Shown here in pieces: positions 1 to 6,644 of a stretch of 43,700 bases of DNA. Source of the DNA: an uncultured Eubacteriales bacterium (GTDB taxonomy: Bacteria; Bacillota; Clostridia; Oscillospirales; Oscillospiraceae); the NCBI GenBank assembly GCA_900317425.1, contig ONGR01000017.1, positions 1-43,700 on the forward strand. Direction: 5' to 3'. The notes beneath the pieces were generated by a model. It saw nothing but the letters and a program-made list of their open reading frames with translations, was not told the origin of the DNA and ran no database searches. A program made the position numbers and the translations under genes. Within the stretch, counting starts at the first letter, position 1. Each line of letters starts with the position of its first letter.

Positions 1-129
1 TATTTGCCATTTTTTCAATGTCATCAGCGACGGGTCACCCTCGCGGATACGCATGGTGCGGCGGATCTCCTTGGGGATGACCACCCGGCCCAGGTCGTCG
101 ATGCGCCGCACGATTCCGGTTGCTTTCAT
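1..129 (-). CDS. SpoVT/AbrB-type DNA-binding regulator, N-terminal part only
   Basis: Reads leftward off the window edge, so only 43 codons are visible. The first 33 residues are a textbook AbrB/SpoVT swapped-hairpin DNA-binding domain, with MKATGIVRRIDDLGRVV followed by IPKEIRRTMRIREGDP. A good ribosome site (GCAGGAGGAA on the minus strand, about 139-146) fixes the start. After GDP the sequence reads SLMTLKKWQI, which is not the usual continuation (LEI followed by D/E-rich strands). The gene may be broken or the window may end at a junction. In Bacillus, AbrB represses the sipW-tasA operon, and this gene is divergent from a sipW-tasA-like locus, so a regulatory link is an attractive inference only. 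The motif is closer to SpoVT than to AbrB proper. Confidence 0.75.
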   Translation of the reverse strand, partial: MKATGIVRRIDDLGRVVIPKEIRRTMRIREGDPSLMTLKKWQI

Positions 130-144
130 ATAAAAATTCCTCCT

Positions 145-505
145 GCTTTGCTATGACTTGTCACAGATAGTATTTGCAGGAGTCATTTCCTTATGCGCGC
201 AGACGGCAAGAGACCGATCGGCGACGAGACAGTTTTTTTGGTATAAAAAGCATTTGTAATAGGTAGATATCATGAAGCGGGTGAGCGAAGGCTTTTCCCC
301 GGGCAATGCCGTGAGTCGGGCGGCATCATCAAAAAAGCCGCAACGACGCGGGAAAAAGGGTGAGGTCATCGACTTCTGACGGATTATCACTGATGGGAAC
401 TGTACAGGAGAGGACTCTTTATGCGGGCGTGAGCGGAGAAAAAGACGGCGAAAAATGTAAAATTGACGGATATTTGGCGTTATTTTGCAATATATGAAAA
501 AGAAC
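145..505. other. Long divergent intergenic region
   Basis: About 530 bases separate the leftward regulator from the rightward signal peptidase. The stretch is more AT-rich than its surroundings, with runs such as ttttttt near 230 and aaaaaa near 328. I see no convincing gene: the reading frames here lack ribosome sites and family signatures. It probably holds control sites for the fibre locus, but no specific operator can be named from sequence alone. Confidence 0.4.
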
Positions 506-534
506 TTGCGTTTTGTAGGACAGAGTGCTAAAAT
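506..534 (+). promoter_or_regulatory. Sigma-A-type promoter for fibre locus
   Basis: TTGCGT (506-511), a 17-base spacer and TAAAAT (529-534). It lies about 130 bases before the chosen sipW start, giving a long leader. It is the best promoter match in the divergent region. Confidence 0.55.
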
Positions 535-662
535 TACCATAAACGGTTATTGTGCCCAAATGGAGCCACTTTATCCAGATTTTTTTGGGCTGTCTGCCCA
601 ATATGGCGCGGCAGGGCTTGCCACAAAATGACACAGTGCCCACAGAAAGGTTGGATGGCAAT

Positions 663-1331
663 ATGAATAATAAAGAGGCGAAGAAGGGCGGAGCAGGGAC
701 GATCATCGGCATTATCCTGTGCATCATCCTCGTACCGATCCTTCTCGTGAACGTGACGATGATCGCAAAGGGACTGATCAACCCCAGCAAGGTCCCGACC
801 ATCGGCGGATATGCCCCGCTGATCGTCCTCTCGGATTCTATGTACCCCGATATCAAAAGCGGAGATCTGATCATCGTCAAGACCATCGACGCTGGGGACG
901 TGAAGGAGGGAGACGTGATCGCCTTCTTCGACCCGGACGGCACCGGTACCAGCGTCCTGACCCATAGAGTGGTGGAGCTGACGGAGGAGAACGGCTCGCT
1001 GGCCTTCCGCACCAAGGGTGACGCCAACAATGCGGAGGATCCCTCGCTGGCACCGTCGGAAAATCTGATCGGAATTTATCAGACGAAGATCAACGGTGCC
1101 GGCGATGTGGCTATGTTCCTGCAGAGCACGCCGGGTCTGGTGGTGTGCATTGCGGTGCCTCTGGTGCTGCTGATCGCCTTTGAGCTGGTTCGCCGCAGAA
1201 AGTACGAACAGTCCAAGAACGAGGACACCCAGGCCCTTCTGGCAGAGCTGGAGGCCCTGCGGGCCAAGCAGGCCGATTCGGCAAAGAAGACAGATTCCGC
1301 CGAGGAAAAGGATCGCGAAGGAGTCAAGTGA
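663..1331 (+). CDS. sipW: Signal peptidase I, SipW (ER/S26B) type, copy 1
   Basis: 222-residue membrane peptidase expected to cleave signal peptides of the TasA-like proteins next to it on the outer face of the membrane. An N-terminal membrane segment (about residues 13-35) is followed by the serine motif LSDSMYP (Ser59), then LTHRV with His101 in the place where bacterial LepB enzymes have Lys. The GDANNAED box follows, and a second membrane segment lies near the C-terminus before a charged, Glu/Lys-rich tail. Ser-His chemistry is the hallmark of the SipW/eukaryotic branch. The open frame extends upstream to 552, but MNNKEAKKGG at 663 is the likely start because the extra 37 residues have no family character. 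It is first of two such peptidases in the locus. Confidence 0.9.
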   Translation: MNNKEAKKGGAGTIIGIILCIILVPILLVNVTMIAKGLINPSKVPTIGGYAPLIVLSDSMYPDIKSGDLIIVKTIDAGDVKEGDVIAFFDPDGTGTSVLTHRVVELTEENGSLAFRTKGDANNAEDPSLAPSENLIGIYQTKINGAGDVAMFLQSTPGLVVCIAVPLVLLIAFELVRRRKYEQSKNEDTQALLAELEALRAKQADSAKKTDSAEEKDREGVK

Positions 1332-1380
1332 TCTTCGGAGCGCCGCATCCGATACAAAACAAGCGGTAAATGACAAAGGT

Positions 1381-1536
1381 ATTCTTCCCCTGTGTGCCAC
1401 GTCGGGGGTGAATATTATACATTCTCCCTCGAGAGTGGAACGGGAAGGAAGCGGACCGGAGTATTCTGCGAAAGCAGCCGGGAACCTCCGATCGGCGTTT
1501 CACCCAAGGGGGGAAGAAGAGGGCCGTGTAAACGGC
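1381..1536 (+). promoter_or_regulatory. Structured leader upstream of the TasA-like major subunit
   Basis: The 229 bases between sipW and the first tasA-like gene fold into several hairpins. 1381-1390 pairs with 1405-1414 (one mismatch). CCGG 1456-1459 plus CTGC 1466-1469, GAAA loop 1470-1473, pair with GCAG 1474-1477 plus CCGG 1478-1481. GCCGT 1523-1527, GTAA loop, pairs with ACGGC 1532-1536, ending just before the ribosome site. CGGAG 1457-1461 can instead pair with CTCCG 1486-1490. I do not recognise a known riboswitch class. It could stabilise the mRNA or control translation of the abundant subunit. Confidence 0.45.
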
Positions 1537-1560
1537 AAAAATCGGAAAGGAGTTTTCAGA

Positions 1561-2538
1561 ATGAAGAAAAATCGCGTTATGAGAGTGTTTTCCCTGCTTC
1601 TGGCTCTGACTCTCATCTCCACCTGCGCCATCTCCGGCACCTTCGCCAAGTACGTCACCAAGGCTGAGGGCGAGGATCAGGCTCGCGTCGCCAAGTGGGG
1701 CGTCCTGGTTTCCGTCGATGGCGGCGCCTTCGCGGACAAGTATGCTGCTACCGACAAGGCTTATCTCGAGGACGGCGGCAAGTACAGCGTTGTCAGCTCT
1801 GTTGAGGGCGAGAACGTTGTCGCTCCCGGCACCAGCGCTAAGCAGAACGATATGGCTCTGGTTGCCACCGTCAGCGGTACCCCCGAGGTCGCTGCACGCT
1901 ATACCCTCGAGGGCAAGGGCATCAAGGACGTTGTCCTGCCTGCCGGCACCTACACCGACTACACCAACCTGGTGAAGGCCGATGACGGTACCTATGGCTA
2001 CACCGACACCTTCACCCTGCCCAAGGACTATGCTCCCGTCAAGTGGAACCTGGTCATCTCCAAGGGCGACACCAAGATGGACCTGGCTACCGCGCTGTAC
2101 GACAATCTGCCCGCTGCCAACCTGGCTCAGGCTGAGGCTTATGGTCTGACCCGCGAGGGCTGCTCCATCTTCGATGCCATCGCCATCATCCAGAAGGTGG
2201 CCGGCAACGAGGGCTACAAGAACATCGTTGAGGCGGCTCTGGGTCAGGTCGTTTCCGGCGGCCGCAACTTCGAGCTGGAGGCCGACAAGGATGCCGGTAC
2301 CTTCAAGCTGTCCTATGACTTCGATCCCAACAAGGACATGGGCTTCAAGTTCGAGCTGACCTGGAACTGGGCCTTCGAGCAGGAGAACGTCGAGCTCTTT
2401 GATAAGGCCGATACCTTCCTGGGCAACTGGGCTGCTGTGAAGCAGGGCCAGACCATCGACGGCTTTGTGGAGCCCGCCGCTCCCGCCAGCTGCGAGATCG
2501 CCGCTACCTTCACCGCCACCGCTACCCAGATCGACTGA
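1561..2538 (+). CDS. TasA/CalY-like secreted fibre subunit with SipW-dependent signal peptide (probable major subunit)
   Basis: 325 residues. The signal peptide (MKKNRVMRVF, hydrophobic 10-20s) ends in the SGTFAKYVT motif at about residues 25-33, typical of proteins cleaved by SipW. The body is beta-rich with Asp/Lys/Ala-rich strands and a C-terminal block W-x-W-x-F-E followed by D-x-A-D-T-x-L-G-N (about 266-292), a pattern of camelysin/TasA-like proteins. An excellent ribosome site (GGAAAGGAG) precedes the ATG. Codon choice is strikingly biased (repeated GGC, AAG, CTG, GCT, GTC), more than in its neighbours, suggesting very high expression. It sits between a structured leader and a 14-bp GC-rich hairpin. 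The polymerising role is inferred from the family, not proved here. Confidence 0.85.
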   Translation: MKKNRVMRVFSLLLALTLISTCAISGTFAKYVTKAEGEDQARVAKWGVLVSVDGGAFADKYAATDKAYLEDGGKYSVVSSVEGENVVAPGTSAKQNDMALVATVSGTPEVAARYTLEGKGIKDVVLPAGTYTDYTNLVKADDGTYGYTDTFTLPKDYAPVKWNLVISKGDTKMDLATALYDNLPAANLAQAEAYGLTREGCSIFDAIAIIQKVAGNEGYKNIVEAALGQVVSGGRNFELEADKDAGTFKLSYDFDPNKDMGFKFELTWNWAFEQENVELFDKADTFLGNWAAVKQGQTIDGFVEPAAPASCEIAATFTATATQID

Positions 2539-2600
2539 TCTCCACGCATTCTGCTGAATGTTAGGTGAGGATCACCGATTAGCAAGTGACAAGTAAACGC

Positions 2601-2637
2601 GTCAGCCCCCGCCCGTCGTGGCAGGGCGGGGGCTGAC
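2601..2637 (+). terminator. Strong GC-rich hairpin after the TasA-like subunit, no U-tract
   Basis: GTCAGCCCCCGCCC (2601-2614) pairs perfectly with GGGCGGGGGCTGAC (2624-2637) around a 9-base loop. No T-run follows, so it may be a partial terminator or a 3'-end-protecting stem that raises the amount of the upstream message relative to the downstream genes. Confidence 0.55.
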
Positions 2638-2678
2638 CGAAACTCAACAAGGGCGATGACGTCGTCCTGATTTTGCAT

Positions 2679-2714
2679 TTACAAATACCTACGCCTGCGC
2701 GCAGGCATTTGTAA
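2679..2714. repeat. Inverted repeat before the anchored TasA-related gene
   Basis: TTACAAAT (2679-2686) and ATTTGTAA (2707-2714) flank the palindrome GCCTGCGCGCAGGC (2693-2706), with ACCTAC unpaired on the left arm. It could be a protein-binding site or an RNA stem in the leader of the gene at 2750. No known operator is recognised. Confidence 0.5.
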
Positions 2715-2749
2715 GCGTAAAATAATTTGTTCAGAATGGAGGAGCGCGC

Positions 2750-3727
2750 ATGAATGATTATGCTTCCCTTCGCAAGCGAAGCGGGTTTCACTCCGGGCTT
2801 TTGATCCTGGTGGTTTTGCTGGCCGTGCTGGAACTGTGTTCCCTGTCGGTGCTGTTCAGCCAGCTGTCGGCGTATTCGCCGGCCCAGAAGCGCAACTATA
2901 TCTCCCTCACCGAGGGCAGCTCCGACGGTACGGTCCGGGTGGGACATCGGGATGAGAACGGGGATTTCATGCTCTCTGCCCACGGCCGCGGGAGCTATGC
3001 GCCCGTTATGCTGAATGCTCTTCAGCCGGCCCGCCCCGTTCAGCTGACTGGCGGCGAGACGGGTTACAGCGCGTACGACGAGAATACCGTCTGGTCCACG
3101 CAAACGGACGTGGAGATCTTCAGCGTCCGCTATGACAACAACGGCGACGCGGTATTTACGGTCAATTCCGAAAAGGGCGACAAGGTGTTTGCCCCCGGCA
3201 CGGAGCAGAGCTATCACTTTACTCTGAGCAATACCGGCAAGCAGTCTCTGGACTATATCCTCACCGTGGAGGCCTTCTACGAGAACACCGACGGCCTGTG
3301 GATCCCCATCGAGGGCCGCCTGAGCAGGGATCCCGGCTCCTTCGTGGTGGGCTCTGCCACGGAGTGGCCCGACGTCCTGGAGCTGGACGGTTACCATGAA
3401 GAGGACGTGATCGCCGCAGGCAACATCATCGACTATACACTGGATTGGCGCTGGCCCTTCGAGCGCTTTGACGGCGAGGGGCTGGACAGCAACGATGCCT
3501 ATGACACCATGCTGGGCAACCTGGCCGTGGACAAGGATCTGACCCTCCACATCATCATCCGCACCGAGGCGTGGCTGGACGAGAACCCGCAGGAGCCGGG
3601 CGGCAGGCCCCAGACCGGCGATACCGCCAGGATCTACCTCTGGAGCGCCGTTTCCGTGGCCTCTTTGGGCGCTATGGGCATCCTGATCTACGGGCTGCGC
3701 CGGGACAAGAAGAAAGATGCGGCCTGA
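2750..3727 (+). CDS. Membrane/cell-wall-anchored TasA-related protein
   Basis: 325 residues. An N-terminal hydrophobic segment (about 18-40) exports the protein. The middle is a beta-rich ectodomain. At about 232-260 it carries W-x-W-P-F-E followed by D-A-Y-D-T-M-L-G-N-L-A, the same block as in the subunit at 1561, so the two are related. The C-terminus has RPQTGD (about 286-291), a hydrophobic stretch, then RRDKKK, the layout of an LPXTG-type sorting signal although the first residues deviate. A likely role is to root the fibre on the cell, like TapA in Bacillus by analogy. No sortase gene is in the window. It overlaps the next gene by 11 bases, indicating translational coupling. Confidence 0.75.
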   Translation: MNDYASLRKRSGFHSGLLILVVLLAVLELCSLSVLFSQLSAYSPAQKRNYISLTEGSSDGTVRVGHRDENGDFMLSAHGRGSYAPVMLNALQPARPVQLTGGETGYSAYDENTVWSTQTDVEIFSVRYDNNGDAVFTVNSEKGDKVFAPGTEQSYHFTLSNTGKQSLDYILTVEAFYENTDGLWIPIEGRLSRDPGSFVVGSATEWPDVLELDGYHEEDVIAAGNIIDYTLDWRWPFERFDGEGLDSNDAYDTMLGNLAVDKDLTLHIIIRTEAWLDENPQEPGGRPQTGDTARIYLWSAVSVASLGAMGILIYGLRRDKKKDAA

Positions 3728-4298
3728 GCGTAAGAAGAATAAGGGCAGCGGCCGGACGGTTTTCCGCATCGTGCTCATCGCGTTTTTGAGTGTCTTTATC
3801 GGCGCCAGTCTGTACACGGTGAACGCCCGGCGGGTTTTGCGCAATGCCATGCCCATGCCCTTTGGATGCGGAATGTCCGTGGTCCTCTCCGGCAGCATGG
3901 AGCCGACGCTTTCGGTCAACGATCTGGTATTTGTCCGCGCCGCGGAGGACTATGCCGTGGGTGACGTGGTGGTGTACCAGTCCGGAAGCAGCCTGATCAT
4001 CCACCGCATCGTCAGAACGGGTGACGGCTATGTTGTCACCCGGGGGGACGCCAACAACGCCGAAGACGACCCCGTGCGGCTGGAGTCTGTGAAGGGGCGC
4101 ATGGTATTTGCCGTACCGGTCGTGGGAGCGGTGATCCGCCTCCTGCAGACGCTGCCCGGTACGCTGATCGTGATTGCCCTGGCGGTTTTTCTGATGAACC
4201 GTTCCTGGACCAGGGAGCGGGAAGAGGATGACCGGGAGATCGAGAAGATCAAGGCGGAGATCCGCCGCCTCAAAGAAGAGGAAGAACAGAAACAGTAG
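3717..4298 (+). CDS. sipW: Signal peptidase I, SipW (ER/S26B) type, copy 2
   Basis: 193 residues. It has an N-terminal membrane segment (about 15-35), the serine motif VVLSGSMEPT with Ser60, the IIHRI motif with His96 and the RGDANNAEDDP box. A second membrane segment (about 150-165) and a Glu/Lys/Arg-rich coiled tail follow. Ser-His chemistry places it with SipW rather than LepB. The start overlaps the end of the anchored protein gene, and two more TasA-like genes follow, so each SipW copy precedes its own TasA-like genes. It may be specialised for different substrates, since its charged tail and motif context differ from copy 1. Confidence 0.9.
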   Translation: MRPERKKNKGSGRTVFRIVLIAFLSVFIGASLYTVNARRVLRNAMPMPFGCGMSVVLSGSMEPTLSVNDLVFVRAAEDYAVGDVVVYQSGSSLIIHRIVRTGDGYVVTRGDANNAEDDPVRLESVKGRMVFAVPVVGAVIRLLQTLPGTLIVIALAVFLMNRSWTREREEDDREIEKIKAEIRRLKEEEEQKQ

Positions 4299-4376
4299 TA
4301 CGTCCCATGCGGCGGGGCAAGGCTCCCGCGGCAGAGTGTGGTCCTGCTGAGTAATTGGAAAAGGAGACACGAAAGG

Positions 4377-4832
4377 ATGAAAACGAAGAAGAAAATTCCG
4401 ATTTCACTGAGTGCAGCAGCCGTCCTGCTGTGCCTGGTCCTGGTGTCGGCACACTTTACCTCCGGCATGTATGCCCGGTTTACCACCGGCGCGTCGGATT
4501 CCGGCGCGGGACGGTTTGCCGCGTTCAACGTTTCGGCGACGGCGGAGGACGGCACGGTGGTCATCGACGAGAACGGCACGGGAGAATACGTGGTGAAGAT
4601 CACGAACCCGGGCGAGGTGGCGGTCCGCTATAAGGCGGTCCTCGCCTTCGATGAAACGTATGCCGGGCTGTTCGATTCGACAAAGCTGGACCGCGTATTG
4701 GAAGGTGAACTTGCCCCCGGCATGACTGCCGAAGAGGAGCTGACCTTTTCGTTTGACATGTCCGGCGTGAGTACTACGGGACCCGGCACCGTACCCTTTA
4801 CGGTGACGGTGACCTTTACGCAGATCGATTAA
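4377..4832 (+). CDS. Small TasA-like secreted protein with SipW-type signal
   Basis: 151 residues. The start at 4377 is chosen over an earlier in-frame one at 4338 because AAAGGAG lies about 10 bases ahead and MKTKKKIPIS begins a normal signal peptide. The hydrophobic core runs about 12-26 and is followed by SGMYARFTTG, a variant of the FAKYxT motif of SipW substrates. The remainder reads as one beta-sandwich domain with FNVSATAEDG near the start and repeated T-V-T-V strands ending FTQID. The final TQID also ends the large subunit at 1561, again pointing to kinship. Likely a minor fibre component, an inference from context. Confidence 0.75.
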   Translation: MKTKKKIPISLSAAAVLLCLVLVSAHFTSGMYARFTTGASDSGAGRFAAFNVSATAEDGTVVIDENGTGEYVVKITNPGEVAVRYKAVLAFDETYAGLFDSTKLDRVLEGELAPGMTAEEELTFSFDMSGVSTTGPGTVPFTVTVTFTQID

Positions 4833-4844
4833 GGGGGCGAGAAG

Positions 4845-5822
4845 ATGAAGACGAAGAATCGTTTCAAGACGAGCCGGGGCTTTCTTCTGGGCCTCGTGCT
4901 GATTCTGCTCCTGTCGGTAACGCTGCTTGCCGCCAACGGTTTCGCCAAGTACACCAGGACGGTCACTCTGACGGGTGAGGTGCAGTATGGCGGCCAGACG
5001 GTGAGAAAACTGGCGGACAGCTTTACGATTTCCACCGGGGATGTTGCGGAATTCCCGCTGATCCCCGGCACCACCCCCGCACCGGCTCCCGTGGCCCAGA
5101 TCACGGGCAAGACGGAGATCCCGGCCTACCTCTATATCGAGGTCGTGAATAACGGCGCGCCGGAAACCGTATCTGTCAACGACAACTGGACGAAGCTGGA
5201 CGGCGTGACGGGAGAGCATGGCGGACAGGTGTACGTCTACGCCCCCGGCCCGCTGACCGGCGATCCGTCCCAGCCCATCACCATTCTCCAGAGCGGCGAA
5301 TTGGACAAGACGCCGCTGGAAACCGGCGGCACGCTGACGGTGTACGGCTATCTGGTGGAAAAGACCGACGACGCATCGGCGGCGGATGCATTCCAGAATC
5401 ATGACGTACTGAGAGAAACCGCCGACGGCGTGACCGAGACGTTTGTGGTGGCCAACGCGGACTGCAAGGTCAATGATGACTATACCGTGACCAACACCGG
5501 CAATATCCCCGCCCTGATCCGCACCGCTGTGGTGCTCAACTGGGTGGACGAAGCGGGCAATATCGTGGCCAATGCCGGCGACCTGCCCGAGCCGGAGTTT
5601 GCAGAGGATTGGACCAAGGACGGCGATTATTACTACTATAACGGCGTTGTGGATCCCGGTGGGACCACCTCCGCCGTGATCACCGCCAACACGGACGCGG
5701 AGCCCGCCTATACGCTGCAGGTCATGGTGCTGGCCCAGGCCATTCAGGCTGAGCCCGCCGACGCGGCCGGAGAGGCGTGGCACGCTGTGTACAGCGACAG
5801 CGCCTGGTCGGAACGGCCGTAA
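4845..5822 (+). CDS. TasA-like secreted protein with SipW-type signal (third copy)
   Basis: 325 residues, 12 bases after the previous gene. The signal peptide has a hydrophobic core at about 13-31 followed by NGFAKYTRT, the SipW-substrate motif. The mature part has two beta-rich halves: an N-terminal one (up to about 190) and a C-terminal one with NTGNIPALIRTAVVLNW and a Tyr-rich loop (DYYYYNG), ending in SAWSERP. There is no membrane anchor at the C-terminus. The NTG-x-I-P-A/T-x-I-R pattern occurs in many SipW-linked proteins of gut Clostridia. A cap or minor subunit role is plausible but not shown. Confidence 0.7.
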   Translation: MKTKNRFKTSRGFLLGLVLILLLSVTLLAANGFAKYTRTVTLTGEVQYGGQTVRKLADSFTISTGDVAEFPLIPGTTPAPAPVAQITGKTEIPAYLYIEVVNNGAPETVSVNDNWTKLDGVTGEHGGQVYVYAPGPLTGDPSQPITILQSGELDKTPLETGGTLTVYGYLVEKTDDASAADAFQNHDVLRETADGVTETFVVANADCKVNDDYTVTNTGNIPALIRTAVVLNWVDEAGNIVANAGDLPEPEFAEDWTKDGDYYYYNGVVDPGGTTSAVITANTDAEPAYTLQVMVLAQAIQAEPADAAGEAWHAVYSDSAWSERP

Positions 5823-5841
5823 AAACCATACGAAAAACCGG

Positions 5842-5878
5842 GACGGTCCCCTCCCCGTAATCGGGGAGGGTGACCGTC
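5842..5878 (+). terminator. Hairpin after third TasA-like gene, no U-tract
   Basis: GACGGT (5842-5847) and CCCTCCCCG (5849-5857) pair with CGGGGAGGG (5862-5870) and ACCGTC (5873-5878) around a TAAT loop, with a small internal loop. No T-run follows. It may attenuate transcription into the Lgt-like and giant-protein genes. Confidence 0.5.
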
Positions 5879-5910
5879 ACCTGTGCGTTAGCCGCGATGC
5901 ACGCAGATCT

Positions 5911-6639
5911 TTGGAAAAGCGGCAGATCGCAAGAAGGGGAGTGGCGACCATTCGGTTTTTACAAGAGAATAGCCTCTACCTGCTTCTGGGCCTGGCTGCG
6001 GTCTGTACCTTCGTGTGGCTGTTGCAGTTTCGCTCCCGCCTGCGGATGACCTGGTACGCGGCGCTGGCGCTGAGCCTTCTGCACGTGGCTTACGGCGTCT
6101 TCTGCGTCAAGGTCTTCGCGGTGCTGGAGGGGAACGGCCCCTCCATGGGGGCCATGAGCCTGTTCGGCGCGGTGTTTTTCATGCCGCCGGCCTACTGGCT
6201 GGGCGCCAGACTGACGAAGCGGGATGCGGCGGCGGTGTTTGACGTTTTCGCCGTCTGCATGATCTTCACCCTCCTGTGCGCCCGCGTCAACTGTATTATC
6301 AGCGGCTGCTGCCAGGGGCGGCTGATCCCGGGACTGGAGCCGCTGCGCTGGCCCACCCGAGAGGCGGAGCTGGTGTTCTATGTGATCTTCCTGGCGATCA
6401 TGGCCCCTCGTGTTCTGAAAAACGTCACCTTCGGCCAGGTCTATCCCCTGTATATGCTTTCTTACGGCATCGTCCGCAGCGTGCTGGAGTGCTTCCGCGT
6501 GGCGGCTACGGACAAAATTTTTCATCTATCCCACGTTTGGGCGGTTTTGGCGCTGTCTCTCGGCGTTGGCTTCTATGGAGAGCTCAAGCGCCGGCATACA
6601 AAGCGTCACATGCGAAACCGCGCGCGAGAAATGAGGTAG
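5911..6639 (+). CDS. Lgt-like (prolipoprotein diacylglyceryl transferase family) membrane protein
   Basis: About 240 residues with six or seven membrane segments. ARVNCIISGCCQGR resembles the Lgt signature region (G-R-x-x-N-F-x-N-G) but with a shorter R-to-N spacing and paired cysteines. YGIVRSVLECFR matches the conserved C-terminal Lgt Y-G-x-x-R-x-x-x-E-x-x-R motif. It is therefore a paralogue, and a true lipoprotein-modifying role is unproven, as none of the neighbouring secreted proteins has a lipobox cysteine. The start is uncertain: TTG at 5911 lacks a ribosome site, while GTG at 5941 sits right against AAGGGGA. It lies immediately before the giant surface protein (5 bases), so it may act in that protein's display. 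Confidence 0.7.
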   Translation: MEKRQIARRGVATIRFLQENSLYLLLGLAAVCTFVWLLQFRSRLRMTWYAALALSLLHVAYGVFCVKVFAVLEGNGPSMGAMSLFGAVFFMPPAYWLGARLTKRDAAAVFDVFAVCMIFTLLCARVNCIISGCCQGRLIPGLEPLRWPTREAELVFYVIFLAIMAPRVLKNVTFGQVYPLYMLSYGIVRSVLECFRVAATDKIFHLSHVWAVLALSLGVGFYGELKRRHTKRHMRNRAREMR

Positions 6640-6644
6640 CGAGT

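Noticed and set aside
552-662. Longer N-terminus for the first signal peptidase
   Set aside because: The 37 extra residues (starting MPKWSHFIQI) have no signal or family character and begin close behind the promoter. ATG 663 gives a normal SipW protein.
1441-1536. Leader upstream of the TasA-like gene as a c-di-GMP or cobalamin riboswitch
   Set aside because: It lacks the GGGCAAACC-type core of GEMM and the CCCGC-x-ACTGT core of cobalamin riboswitches, so I kept it as an unassigned structured leader.
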